Below, piece after piece: positions 7,463 through 15,381 of a stretch of 64,000 bases of DNA. The notes under the pieces are model-generated. The model was not told where the DNA came from and did no database searches. It saw only the letters and a program-made list of their open reading frames with translations. Origin of the DNA: Streptomyces sp. FIT100. GTDB taxonomy: Bacteria > Actinomycetota > Actinomycetes > Streptomycetales > Streptomycetaceae. Each line of letters starts with the position of its first letter. The first letter of the stretch is position 1. The stretch lies in contig NZ_CP075715.1 of the NCBI RefSeq assembly GCF_024584805.1, positions 6,419,526 through 6,483,525 of the forward strand. Direction: 5' to 3'. The translations under genes were made by a program, and so were the position numbers.

Positions 7463-8766
7463 TGAAACCACGCGCCTGGGCCGCGGCCGGCGTCGCACTC
7501 GCCCTCCTGCTGCCGACCGGCTGCTCCGGTGACCGCACCGACGGCCGTACCACCGGGCGGGTCACACTCCGCTTCCAGTCCCTCGCCTGGCAGGACGAAT
7601 CCGTCGCCGCCAACAAGGAGCTGGTGAAGGAGTGGAACGCCGCCCACCCCGACATCCGCGTCGAATACGTCCAGGGCAGCTGGGACAGCGTCCACGACCA
7701 GCTGCTCACCTCCTTCGAGGGCGGCGAGGCGCCCGACATCATCCATGACGCCTCCGACGACCTCGCCGACTTCGCCTACGGCGGCTATCTCGCCGATCTG
7801 CGCGAGCTGCTGCCGGAGCGGCTCGCCGCGGACATCCCCGCGCGGAGCTGGGAGACGACGACCTTCGGCGAGGGCGTCTACGGCGTCCCGTTCCTCCAGG
7901 AGCCGCGGGTACTCATCGCCGACAAGAAGCTCCTCGACGCCTCCGGGGTCCGCATCCCGACGCCCGGGGAGCCTTGGAGCTGGGAGGAGTTCCGCGGCAT
8001 CGCCAAGGAGCTGACGGCGCGGCTCGGCGAGGGGAAGTACGCCGTCGCCTGGCCCTTCAAGGATCCGGTGTCGGCCACGCTCAACCTCGGGCTCTCGACG
8101 GGCGGGCAGTTGTTCCGGCGCGGTGCGGACGGGCGGGTGCGCATCGAGTTCACGGACGCCGACGCGATCGTCCCGGACACCGTCCACGACCAGGTCAACG
8201 TGGACCGGAGCGCGTCACGGACCGCGCTCGGCGGAGGCGGTTCCGACGCGCTGCCCGGCTTCTTCGGCGGAAAGTACGCGATGGTCCCGCTCGGCTTCTC
8301 GTACCGGCAGCAGATCGTGCAGCAGGCGCCCGAGGATTTCGAGTGGACGGTACTGCCCGCACCGGCCGGTGGCGAAGGGCTCGCGCAGGGCGTCAGCCCC
8401 CAGACCCTGTCGGTCGCCGAGGACAGCCCGTACAAGAAGGAGGCGGTCGCCTTCATCGACTTCCTCCTCCAGCCGCGGAACATGGTGCGGCTCGCCAAGG
8501 GCGACTGGATGCTCCCGACCGGCACGCAGGCGCTCGCCGACCCCGTCCTGCACACGCCCGAGAACGGATGGGCGACGGGTGCGGCGCTGGCGGAGCATCT
8601 GCGCTCGGCGCCCGCGCAGTCGGTGCGGGGCTATCCGGAGTGGAAGGACAAGGTGGCGACGCCCGCGCTCCAGGAGTACTACTCCGGCGGCATCGACCGC
8701 GCCGAGCTGGAGCAACGCCTGGTCGACGACGGGAATCTGGTGCTTGCCCGCTACCAGAGGCAGTGA
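7462..8766 (+). CDS. Sugar-binding lipoprotein of ABC transporter (CUT1)
   Basis: A 434-residue extracellular solute receptor. The signal peptide ALALLLPTGC carries the lipobox cysteine at residue 21. The mature protein has the family-1 binding-protein signature (NAAHPDIRVEYVQGSW, then APDIIHDASDDLADFA) and a typical C-terminal lobe (EAVAFIDFLLQPRNM). The start codon shares one base with the stop of the upstream permease (7460-7464). It would deliver an oligosaccharide to the two permeases encoded just upstream. Ligand identity cannot be judged. Confidence 0.92.
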   Translation: MKPRAWAAAGVALALLLPTGCSGDRTDGRTTGRVTLRFQSLAWQDESVAANKELVKEWNAAHPDIRVEYVQGSWDSVHDQLLTSFEGGEAPDIIHDASDDLADFAYGGYLADLRELLPERLAADIPARSWETTTFGEGVYGVPFLQEPRVLIADKKLLDASGVRIPTPGEPWSWEEFRGIAKELTARLGEGKYAVAWPFKDPVSATLNLGLSTGGQLFRRGADGRVRIEFTDADAIVPDTVHDQVNVDRSASRTALGGGGSDALPGFFGGKYAMVPLGFSYRQQIVQQAPEDFEWTVLPAPAGGEGLAQGVSPQTLSVAEDSPYKKEAVAFIDFLLQPRNMVRLAKGDWMLPTGTQALADPVLHTPENGWATGAALAEHLRSAPAQSVRGYPEWKDKVATPALQEYYSGGIDRAELEQRLVDDGNLVLARYQRQ

Positions 8767-8799
8767 CGCGCCGGGTCGCCCGACCCCTATGGTGTTGCA

Positions 8800-8811
8800 C
8801 GAGACGTCTCG
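8800..8811. promoter_or_regulatory. 12-bp palindrome, possible operator
   Basis: CGAGACGTCTCG is a perfect palindrome, followed directly by another TCTCG, 20 nt before the glycosyltransferase start. Its position fits an operator or an overlapping repressor site; no regulator gene is adjacent. Confidence 0.4.
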
Positions 8812-8830
8812 TCTCGTTTACGGTGAGCGC

Positions 8831-10039
8831 ATGACCGAACCGAAGCGTGCCCACATCGCCATGTTCTCCATCGCCGCCCACGGGCACGTGAACCCGAGCC
8901 TGGAAGTCATCCGGGAGCTCGTCGCCCGTGGTCACCGTGTCAGCTACGCGATCCCGCCGGCCTTCGCCGGGAAGATCGCCGTCACCGGCGCCGAGCCGGT
9001 GCTCTACACCTCCACGCTCCCGACCGACGAGGACGACCCGGAAGCCTGGGGCACGGAGCTCATCGACAACATCGAGCCATTCCTGAACGATGCGATCCAG
9101 GCGCTGCCGCAGCTGGCCGAGGCGTTCGCCGGGGACGAGCCGGACCTCGTCCTGCACGACATCACGTCGTACCCGGCTCCCGTGCTCGCCCACCGCTGGG
9201 GCGTGCCCGCCGTCTCGCTCTCACCCAACCTCGTCGCCTGGGAGGGCTACGAGGAGGAGGTCGCCGAGCCGATGACCGCCGAGCTCAAGGCGTCCGAGCG
9301 GGGCAGGGCCTACTACGCCCGCTTCACGGAATGGCTCACCGGGAACGGGATCGACACCCACCCCGACCGGTTCGCCGGCCGGCCGCGCCGGTCCATCGTG
9401 CTGATCCCCCGGGCCCTCCAGCCGAACGCCGACCGCGTCGACGAGTCGGTGTACTCCTTCGTCGGCGCCTGCCAGGGCGAGCGCGCGGACCAGGGGGAGT
9501 GGGTGCGCCCGGCGGGCGCCGAAAAGGTGCTGCTCGTATCGCTGGGATCGGCTTTCACCAAGCAGCCGGACTTCTACCGGGAATGCGTGAAGGCATTCGG
9601 TGATCTGCCCGGATGGCATGTGGTGCTGCAGATCGGCAAGTTCGTGGACGCGGCCGACATCGGTCCCGTTCCCGCGAACGTCGAAGTCCACAACTGGGTG
9701 CCGCAACTGGCGATCCTGAAGCAGGCGGACGCCTTCATCACCCATGCGGGTGCCGGCGGCAGCCAGGAGGGCCTCGCCACCGCCACGCCGATGGTCGCGG
9801 TCCCGCAGGCCGTCGACCAGTTCGGCAACGCCGACATGCTCGCGTCGCTCGGCGTGGCCCGGCACGTCCCGATGGAGGAGGCCACCGCGGAGACGCTGCG
9901 CGAGGCCGTGCTCGCCCTGGCCGGTGACCCCGAAGTGGCCCGCCGCCTGGACGCGATCAGGAGCTCCATGGCGGGCGAGGGCGGCACTCGGCGCGCGGCG
10001 GACCTGATCGAGGCCGAACTTCCCGCCGCGCGCCACTGA
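8831..10039 (+). CDS. mgt: Macrolide glycosyltransferase (Mgt/OleD family)
   Basis: A 402-residue GT1 enzyme (GT-B fold) very like OleD/Mgt. These transfer glucose from UDP-glucose to the 2'-hydroxyl of macrolides, giving intracellular antibiotic inactivation. The N-terminus AHIAMFSIAAHGHVNPS contains the catalytic histidine pair (residues 17 and 19). The C-terminal donor-binding motif is HAGAGGSQEGLATATPM followed by PQAVDQFGNA. The length equals the family's. It stands alone, with no macrolide polyketide cluster in view, like the intrinsic resistance gene of S. lividans. OleD relatives are promiscuous, so other phenolic acceptors are possible. Confidence 0.93.
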   Translation: MTEPKRAHIAMFSIAAHGHVNPSLEVIRELVARGHRVSYAIPPAFAGKIAVTGAEPVLYTSTLPTDEDDPEAWGTELIDNIEPFLNDAIQALPQLAEAFAGDEPDLVLHDITSYPAPVLAHRWGVPAVSLSPNLVAWEGYEEEVAEPMTAELKASERGRAYYARFTEWLTGNGIDTHPDRFAGRPRRSIVLIPRALQPNADRVDESVYSFVGACQGERADQGEWVRPAGAEKVLLVSLGSAFTKQPDFYRECVKAFGDLPGWHVVLQIGKFVDAADIGPVPANVEVHNWVPQLAILKQADAFITHAGAGGSQEGLATATPMVAVPQAVDQFGNADMLASLGVARHVPMEEATAETLREAVLALAGDPEVARRLDAIRSSMAGEGGTRRAADLIEAELPAARH

Positions 10040-10049
10040 TCCCGGACGG

Positions 10050-11081
10050 TCAGCCGGCCGGCCGGGACGCCTGCTTTCCGTCCGGCTGGAGCGGGATGCG
10101 CTGTTCGGAGACGGAGTCCGCGCCGCGCTGACCGCTCACCGGGTACTGCCTGGTGTTCACATTGACGGAGATGCCCTGACCGCCCGAGAAGGTGCCGCGG
10201 GCGCGGGCGTTCACACCGTCGCCGACGATGTCGTAGCCGGTGGTGTCGATCAGGCCCTGGGTGTGCGCGTCGCTGAGCACCCACTCGATCGGCACGAACC
10301 ACAGCCAGTGCATGTCGCCGTCGTGGTTGAGGTCGACCTTGTTGTTGAACCAGATCGCGACATTGCCGTTCAGCGCGGCCGTGGCGGTCCAGTCGATGTC
10401 GTACTCCTGCGTCCCCACCACCAGTGTCGCCTCCACGCGCGAGCGGGCCGGGACCCGCAGCGGCAGGTCCACCGACCAGCTCTGGGACTTGTTGAGGGCG
10501 AACTCCTGGGTGGACGACAGGGTCGTCGTGATCGAGGTGGTCTCGCCGATCGAGGCCACGGCGGGAATGGTCGCCTCAACCGTCATCGAGACGCCGATCT
10601 GCAGCGACTCGGTCACCGATATCCGCAGGTTCCGCTCGGTCGTCAGGCTCTGCCGGTACGAGACGTTCTGCTCCAGCTCGGTGTCATTCCGGTAGTTGGT
10701 CACCACGGAAGTCACTTCACCGGGCACGGGGGAGGGCGCGCTCGCGTCGTACACGATGCCGGTGTACTTCGCGGCGACCTGGTGCTGGTGGTAGGCGTTC
10801 AGTTCGCCGCGCCGCCCGTAATCCGTGGACTCCGTGAACCGGTAGCCGTCGGAACCCGGGAACCGGGTCCGAGCCATCCAGTCGCCCCAGGCGTCGGTGA
10901 TCTGCTGGAGGGAACGAGGAGCCTGACCGGCCGTCGCTCTGGGTGCGGAGGCGGCCGGCCGGCGGGTGGCGGCAGAGGCCGGCGCGGCGGCGCGGAGGGC
11001 CGTCGCCGATAAGGCGGCCGCTCCGGCGGTAGCGCTGAGCGCGAGGGCCTTGCGCCGGGAGATCCGGGAGATGGGGGACAT
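10050..11081 (-). CDS. Tat-exported aerolysin/ETX-MTX2-like beta-pore-forming protein
   Basis: A 343-residue protein. The N-terminus has a Tat signal (SRRKALALSATAG, residues about 8-20) followed by an Ala-rich region. From about residue 125 the sequence turns into long alternating Ser/Thr-rich strands (NYRNDTELEQNVSYRQSLTT, then SVTESLQIGVSMTVEATIP and GETTSITTTLSSTQEFALNK). These resemble the amphipathic insertion hairpin of the aerolysin/ETX-MTX2 superfamily. A second strand block, LRVPARSRVEATLVVGTQEY, is also typical. GAGGA sits about 7 nt before the ATG at 11081. The fold is inferred from strand pattern and recalled family features, not from a search. The target could be insects, fungi or other bacteria. 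Confidence 0.65.
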   Translation of the reverse strand: MSPISRISRRKALALSATAGAAALSATALRAAAPASAATRRPAASAPRATAGQAPRSLQQITDAWGDWMARTRFPGSDGYRFTESTDYGRRGELNAYHQHQVAAKYTGIVYDASAPSPVPGEVTSVVTNYRNDTELEQNVSYRQSLTTERNLRISVTESLQIGVSMTVEATIPAVASIGETTSITTTLSSTQEFALNKSQSWSVDLPLRVPARSRVEATLVVGTQEYDIDWTATAALNGNVAIWFNNKVDLNHDGDMHWLWFVPIEWVLSDAHTQGLIDTTGYDIVGDGVNARARGTFSGGQGISVNVNTRQYPVSGQRGADSVSEQRIPLQPDGKQASRPAG

Positions 11082-11186
11082 GGTGTTCCTCTTTCCTGTC
11101 GCGCGTTGCGCTGGAGAAGGCGGTCGGGGTGGAGCCACGCGCCGAGCGCGTGTCCGGTGAGGCGCAGCCCCGACGAAAGCCTGCGG

Positions 11187-11217
11187 CGAAGATCGGGCCG
11201 ATCTCAAGCGATCTTCG
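11187..11217. repeat. 9-bp inverted repeat in divergent intergenic region
   Basis: CGAAGATCG (11187-11195) and CGATCTTCG (11209-11217) are exact complements around a 13-nt loop, about 110 nt upstream of the pore-former-like gene. It could be an operator or a leader-RNA hairpin. Confidence 0.45.
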
Positions 11218-11527
11218 GGGACACAGGAGGAAAGTCCCTTCGAGGAAGGGCCAATGGCCTCCCATGACAGGCAAAAGGACCTGGTTCGCAGATGCCGGGC
11301 CGCAGGTATGCGCTCCGATCCGTGAGTGATCCATCGTCAGTAGCCGTCTCCATAAGGGAGTTGGCGCGGCGTGAAATCCACTTCCGACGACGGACGTTCA
11401 GGACACCCAGGGGCACAACGACTTGGGGCAGTCTGACCGGTTTGTTATTACGAAGGCTTGTTGACTAAGTCACAGGTGTATGAAGGTCTTGATCTGAGCT
11501 CGTCAATCGGTCAGGGTTTCGAGTCAA

Positions 11528-11552
11528 CCTCCGGAGATTTTCCTTCCGGAGG
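11528..11552 (+). repeat. Hairpin in protease leader
   Basis: CCTCCGGA (11528-11535) pairs with TCCGGAGG (11545-11552) across 9 nt. The right arm carries a Shine-Dalgarno-like GGAGG about 40 nt before the ATG, so the stem could mask a ribosome-entry site or stabilise the leader. Confidence 0.4.
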
Positions 11553-11591
11553 GCAATCCCCCCACAAATGATGACGAGGAGACCCCTCTTC

Positions 11592-12800
11592 ATGGCAACT
11601 CACAAGCGCGCGAGCAGGATCAAGCTCGCCACGGCGATAACCGCCGTGGCCGCCGCCGCAGGAGTGACCGTCCTCAGCACCTCGTTCGCCGGAGCCGCGC
11701 CCGCGCCCGCTCCCGCCGAGGGCACCGTCTACGGCGCGAACGCCGAAGGCGCCGTCGCCGGAAGCTACATCGTGCTGCTCGACGAGAAGGCGAACAAGCC
11801 CGAGCTGGCGAAGGAGTACGGCGGCAAGCTCCAGCGCAGCTACGACTCCGCCCTCAACGGCTTCTCCGCCAACGGACTCACGGAGACCGAGGCCAAGCGC
11901 CTCGCCGCCGACCCGGCCGTCGCCAAGGTCGTCCAGAACAAGAAGTTCACGATCAACGCCACCCAGGAGAACCCGCCGTCCTGGGGCCTCGACCGCATCG
12001 ACCAGACCGACACCGCGGGCGACAGCAAGTACACCTACCCCGACGCGGCCGGCGAGGGCGTGACGGCGTACGTCATCGACACCGGAGTGCGCGTCTCCCA
12101 CAAGGACTTCGAGGGCCGCGCCACCCACGGCTTCGACGCCGTCGACAACGACGACTCCGCCGACGACGGCAACGGCCACGGCACCCACGTGGCGGGCACC
12201 ATCGCCGGCGCCGCGCACGGCGTCGCCAAGAAGGCGAAGATCGTCGCGGTCCGCGTCCTTGACGACAGCGGCTCCGGCACCACGGAGCAGGTCGTCGCCG
12301 GAATCGACTGGGTCACCAAGAACCACCAGGGCCCGTCCGTCGCCAACATGAGCCTCGGCGGCAGCGCCGACCCGGCGCTCGACGAGGCGGTCCGCAAGGC
12401 CATCGCCTCCGGCGTCACCTTCGGCGTCGCCGCGGGCAACGAGTCCAGCGACGCGAGCCAGGGCTCCCCGGCCCGCGTCGAGGAGGCCATCACCGTCGCC
12501 TCCTCCACCAAGGACGACGCCCAGTCGGACTTCTCCAACTTCGGCTCGGTCGTGGACATCTACGCCCCCGGCTCGGACATCACCTCCTCCTGGAACGACA
12601 GCGACGAGGGCACCAAGACCATCTCCGGTACCTCGATGGCGACCCCGCACGTCGTCGGCGCCGCCGCGGTCTACCTCGCCGCCCACCAGGACGCCACTCC
12701 GGAGCAGGTCGCCAAGGCCCTGACGGACGGCGCCACACCCGACAAGATCAGCAACCCGAGCGAGGGCACGCCCAACAAGCTCCTGAAGGTCGTCGAGTAG
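11592..12800 (+). CDS. Secreted S8 subtilisin-like serine protease (proteinase K subfamily)
   Basis: A 402-residue pre-pro-protease. A signal peptide occupies about residues 1-36, and an I9 inhibitor prodomain (GSYIVLLDEKAN to NKKFTINA) about 55-125. The catalytic triad is Asp163 (AYVIDTGV), His196 (GNGHGTHVAG) and Ser348 (SGTSMATPHVVG), with oxyanion Asn283 (AAGNESS). It ends right after the catalytic domain without a lectin or P domain. GAGGAG about 11 nt upstream supports the ATG at 11592; in-frame ATGs at 11568 and 11571 are alternatives. It would degrade extracellular protein. A small inverted-repeat element sits 3 nt after the stop. Confidence 0.95.
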   Translation: MATHKRASRIKLATAITAVAAAAGVTVLSTSFAGAAPAPAPAEGTVYGANAEGAVAGSYIVLLDEKANKPELAKEYGGKLQRSYDSALNGFSANGLTETEAKRLAADPAVAKVVQNKKFTINATQENPPSWGLDRIDQTDTAGDSKYTYPDAAGEGVTAYVIDTGVRVSHKDFEGRATHGFDAVDNDDSADDGNGHGTHVAGTIAGAAHGVAKKAKIVAVRVLDDSGSGTTEQVVAGIDWVTKNHQGPSVANMSLGGSADPALDEAVRKAIASGVTFGVAAGNESSDASQGSPARVEEAITVASSTKDDAQSDFSNFGSVVDIYAPGSDITSSWNDSDEGTKTISGTSMATPHVVGAAAVYLAAHQDATPEQVAKALTDGATPDKISNPSEGTPNKLLKVVE

Positions 12801-12803
12801 CAC

Positions 12804-13049
12804 CTAGGTCGTGTCTTCAAAGTCCCGTCTGCCCGGCGGCGTCTGGCACGCACTCCCCCTTAGCCCTTCGGGCACGGGAGGTGCCCCCCACGCTGCGTTG
12901 TCGTCGGTCGCCGATGTCCCCCGTGGCCCTTCGGGCATGGGAGGTGCCCCCACCGCATGGACTCCATCCTCCGCCTTGCGATCGCACGCACCAGACGCCG
13001 CCGGGCCCGCCCTTCGGGCGGACGACGCCACTTTGAAGACACTCCCTAG
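12804..13049. mobile_element. MITE-like inverted-repeat element, copy 1
   Basis: A 246-bp intergenic element begins CTAGGTCGTGTCTTCAAAGT and ends with the near complement of that sequence, so 18 of 20 terminal bases pair. A second paired block, GGCGGCGTCTGG, lies further in on both sides. The centre holds two about 30-bp direct repeats, each with GCCCTTCGGGC and GGGAGGTGCCCC. It carries no transposase gene and is flanked by CTAG at both ends. A related copy lies at 39098-39275. It resembles non-autonomous elements moved by an IS transposase, although a structural role is possible. Confidence 0.7.
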
Positions 13050-13076
13050 GCTCACGGCCCGCACCACATGACCGGC

Positions 13077-13111
13077 GGCCGCCGCGCTCTCCCCCACGGG
13101 GCGCGGCGGCC
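13077..13111. terminator. Probable stem-loop terminator
   Basis: GGCCGCCGCGC (13077-13087) pairs perfectly with GCGCGGCGGCC (13101-13111) around 13 nt, upstream of the DUF1697 gene and downstream of the protease. There is no U-tract, as is common in Streptomyces terminators. Confidence 0.5.
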
Positions 13112-13129
13112 GTCACCTATCGTGGGCCC

Positions 13130-13702
13130 ATGACGAGGACGTCCCCGTACCCGTATGCGCTGCTCCTGCGCGGTGTCAACGTCGGCGGCCACCGCAAGGT
13201 CCCGATGGCGGACCTCCGGGCGCTGCTGGCGGAGCTCGGCCACGGCGACGTCCGTACGTACCTCCAGAGCGGCAACGCCGTCTTCACGAGCGCGGAGCGG
13301 GACGAGGAGGCGCTCGCGTCCGGCATCGGGCGGGCCGTCGAGCGGCACTTCGGCTTCACCGTCGACTGCATCGTCCGCGGCGGCCCGTACCTGCGCGCCG
13401 TCAAGGACGACTGCCCCTTCCCGGCCGCCGAGCTGGAGGGCAGGCAACTGCACGTCACCTACTTCTCGGAGCGGATCGATCCCGTGCGGCTCGCCCCGGT
13501 CGACGCGGCGGCCTTCCTGCCGGAGGAGTTCCGGCTCGGCGAGCGCGCGCTGTACCTCTACGCTCCCGACGGGCTCGGCCGCTCCAAGCTCGCCGAGGCC
13601 CTCGCCCGGCCGAGCCTCTTCAAGGGGATCGTCGCCACGACCCGCAACTGGAACACCGTCGCCAAACTGGCCGAGCTGACCGCGGAGACGCCCGATGCCT
13701 GA
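13130..13702 (+). CDS. DUF1697 family protein
   Basis: A 190-residue cytoplasmic protein. The opening PYALLLRGVNVGGHRKVPMA and the following YLQSGNAVFTS are hallmarks of DUF1697, a conserved family without an assigned reaction. The C-terminal half contains GRSKLAEAL and ATTRNWNTVAKLAEL, also typical. Length is normal and nothing appears broken. The final 8 nt overlap the start of the NTF2-like gene, so the two are probably co-transcribed. No function is claimed. Confidence 0.88.
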   Translation: MTRTSPYPYALLLRGVNVGGHRKVPMADLRALLAELGHGDVRTYLQSGNAVFTSAERDEEALASGIGRAVERHFGFTVDCIVRGGPYLRAVKDDCPFPAAELEGRQLHVTYFSERIDPVRLAPVDAAAFLPEEFRLGERALYLYAPDGLGRSKLAEALARPSLFKGIVATTRNWNTVAKLAELTAETPDA

Positions 13703-14120
13703 CACCCCCACCGTCGTCCCCACCGTCGCCGCTGCCGTCGAGGCCGCGGTCGAGGCCGCCGTCGAGGGGGAACTCCGCCTCCTCGACCCCGCCGTACGCG
13801 CCGAGCCCGCGCTCATCGGCGAGCTGCTGCACCCGGAGTTCCTGGAGTTCGGCGCGTCGGGGCGGCGCTGGACGCGGGAGGCGATCATCGATGCGCTCAC
13901 GACGGAGGACGACGGCCTGCCGATCACCGCGTCGGAGATGAAGGGCACCCTGCTCGCCCCGGAGCTCGTGCATCTGACCTTCGACACCGAGTGCAACGGC
14001 CGCCGCGCCCACCGCAGTTCGTTGTGGCGGCGGACCGGCGACGGCTGGCGGCTCTGGTTCCACCAGGGCACTCCGTTCAGCGCCGACGAGAGCGCCGGTC
14101 CAGACTCCGGCTCCAGCTGA
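13695..14120 (+). CDS. NTF2-like / DUF4440 domain protein
   Basis: A 141-residue protein of the SnoaL/NTF2-like cone fold, seen in LLHPEFLEFGASGRRWTREA (about residues 50-69) and RRTGDGWRLWFHQGTPF near the end. Members are small enzymes or ligand-binding proteins; the role here is unknown. The N-terminus contains a short repeat of the unit AAVE. It starts inside the 3' end of the DUF1697 gene (8-nt overlap). Its own 3' end overlaps a convergent DUF4236 gene by 44 nt. Confidence 0.8.
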   Translation: MPDTPTVVPTVAAAVEAAVEAAVEGELRLLDPAVRAEPALIGELLHPEFLEFGASGRRWTREAIIDALTTEDDGLPITASEMKGTLLAPELVHLTFDTECNGRRAHRSSLWRRTGDGWRLWFHQGTPFSADESAGPDSGSS

Positions 14121-14280
14121 CGCCGCCGGGCAGCCGCACCGACGCGCGCCGGCGGCCCGAGCTGTCCTGGGTGACATGGGCACGGCGCGTACCGAGGCTC
14201 ATGGACCAGCCGTGCGTACCGATGTTCAGATGCAGCAGCTTCGGGATGATCGTGATTCGCTTGTGGTAATAGATCGACAT
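14077..14280 (-). CDS. Small DUF4236-like protein
   Basis: A 67-residue basic protein. The pattern KRITIIPKLLHLNIGTHG, then WSMSLGTRRAHVT and RASVRLPGGVSW, follows the beta-rich DUF4236 layout (hydrophobic strand, N-x-G-x-x-G, then G-x-x-x-x-V and a terminal G-x-S). An ideal AGGAGG lies 6 nt before the ATG at 14280, so it is very likely translated. It is transcribed opposite to the NTF2-like gene and overlaps its end by 44 nt. Function unknown. Confidence 0.75.
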   Translation of the reverse strand: MSIYYHKRITIIPKLLHLNIGTHGWSMSLGTRRAHVTQDSSGRRRASVRLPGGVSWSRSLDRRSRRR

Positions 14281-14369
14281 ATCGGCCTCCTTGCTGCCAT
14301 GGTGCGCGAAGAGCCCGGCACCCTCGTCACGACAGCGCCACGGGCGTGTCGCCGCTCCTCCTGATGGGC

Positions 14370-14485
14370 GAGCGGTCGTGATCGGTGAGCGGTCGTGATC
14401 GGTGAGCGGTCGTGAGGGGTGAGCGGTCGTGAGGGGTGAGCGGTCGTGAGCGGTGAGGGGTGATCGGTGAGCGGTCGTGAGGCGG
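14370..14485. repeat. 17-bp tandem repeat array
   Basis: About 6.5 copies of GAGCGGTCGTGATCGGT, with GATC, GAGG and GAGC variants, run head to tail between 14370 and 14485 in a non-coding gap (14281-14540). The units are directly adjacent without spacers, so this is a minisatellite, not a CRISPR array. Confidence 0.9.
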
Positions 14486-14540
14486 CAAGGTGACGGGCGA
14501 GCGGGCCGCGCTGTCAGTACCGCGGCCTATCGTCGGTTCC

Positions 14541-15005
14541 ATGTACGACGACGGGGACGGCCCGCCGCGGCCCGGCGGGCCGAAGGCGGCCGAGGCGCGC
14601 GTGGCCGAGGTGCGGGTCGCCTTCGAGGGCATGCTCCAGATCCGCCGCCTGACGAACACCGACGCCCCCGACCCCGAGGCGATACCGGCGCCATGGGAGC
14701 GCGGCCGCATGGTGCGGGCCGTCGCACTCGCCCTTGAGGCGGCGGGGATCGCCCCCTCCGCGGTCGACGCCTCCTCCGGCCGCCGGGTGGCGACGGGCTA
14801 CCGCGTTCGGGAAGTGGCGGACGAGCCGGCCACGGCCGCGGTCGAATGGCTCGGCCCACCCGGCAGCGGCGCCCCCACCCAGGAGGAGAGCGCCCTGGCC
14901 GAGTGCGCCCGCGCGCTGGAGCGGCTCGGCTGGGACGCCCTGCTCTACCGGGGCCGTGGCCGCCACCGGTTCGTGGAAGTCAGGCCCCCGCACCGCGGCC
15001 GCTGA
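14541..15005 (+). CDS. Conserved hypothetical protein
   Basis: A 154-residue soluble protein with no recognised domain. It starts MYDDGDGPPRPG and contains an Arg/Glu-rich helical stretch (AEARVAEVRVAFEGMLQIRR, about residues 16-35). A conserved-looking C-terminal segment, ALERLGWDALLYRGRGRHRF, is also present. Codon usage is normal for the region. The ATG at 14541 is preferred because upstream in-frame codons run into the tandem repeat region. No membrane segment or signal is visible. It stands alone between the repeat array and the sugar cluster. Confidence 0.65.
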   Translation: MYDDGDGPPRPGGPKAAEARVAEVRVAFEGMLQIRRLTNTDAPDPEAIPAPWERGRMVRAVALALEAAGIAPSAVDASSGRRVATGYRVREVADEPATAAVEWLGPPGSGAPTQEESALAECARALERLGWDALLYRGRGRHRFVEVRPPHRGR

Positions 15006-15309
15006 ACGGCCCGCGAAGCCGGGGCGGTGAGTGGCCCGGCCCGTCCCCCTGCCACCGCGCCGTTCGCCGCAGGAAGCGCGCGCACCAGCCACGCCGGAGG
15101 CGCCGCTACACCGTTACGTCGTTACGTCGTTGGGGCGCTGGGGCGGAACGACGGCGCGGCTCCCACGGCGGCCGGAGCGGACGGGGCCGGGCGCGAACGG
15201 GCCCGAACGGGCGCGGTGTTCCGGGCCCGTCGTGGTGCCTGGGGTGACGGTCGCCGGGCGGCACCGTCGAGTCGGCGCCTGGAACGTTCCAATGATCGAT
15301 GCACGGGGC

Positions 15310-15360
15310 TTGTCCTGGCATTCCGGCGGCACCTAGGGTCCCCAATGGCAAGCGCTTTCT
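15310..15360 (+). promoter_or_regulatory. Promoter plus LacI-family operator of sugar cluster
   Basis: TTGTCC (15310-15315) and TAGGGT (15334-15339) are separated by 18 bp and form a plausible HrdB-type promoter. About 7 nt downstream lies TGGCAAGCGCTTTCT (15346-15360), whose core AAGCGCTT fits the LacI/GalR rule AAnCGnTT. A repressor bound there would cover the start site. The rest of the 376-nt gap (15006-15381) shows no gene. No lacI-type gene is in view. Confidence 0.65.
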
Positions 15361-15381
15361 CCGCGCGTGTGAGGAGCCCTC

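Larger units (their letters stand above)
11082..11591. other. Divergent intergenic region between pore-former-like gene and protease gene
   Basis: These 510 nt hold no convincing gene. Two hairpin-forming repeats are described separately. The part near 11440-11520 is visibly less GC-rich (TTTGTTATTA, TTGACTAAGTC), as expected for promoters, but no well-spaced -35/-10 pair could be fixed. Confidence 0.6.

Noticed and set aside
5484..8766. Missing ATPase interpreted as gene loss
   Set aside because: Both sugar operons lack it, which is the normal Streptomyces arrangement with a shared ATPase.
11082..11345. Riboswitch (ydaO-like) upstream of the pore-former-like gene
   Set aside because: Hairpins exist, but none of the conserved sequence blocks of that class could be identified.
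14370..14485. Possible CRISPR array
   Set aside because: Units are 17 bp, directly adjacent and lack unique spacers; no cas genes are in the window.
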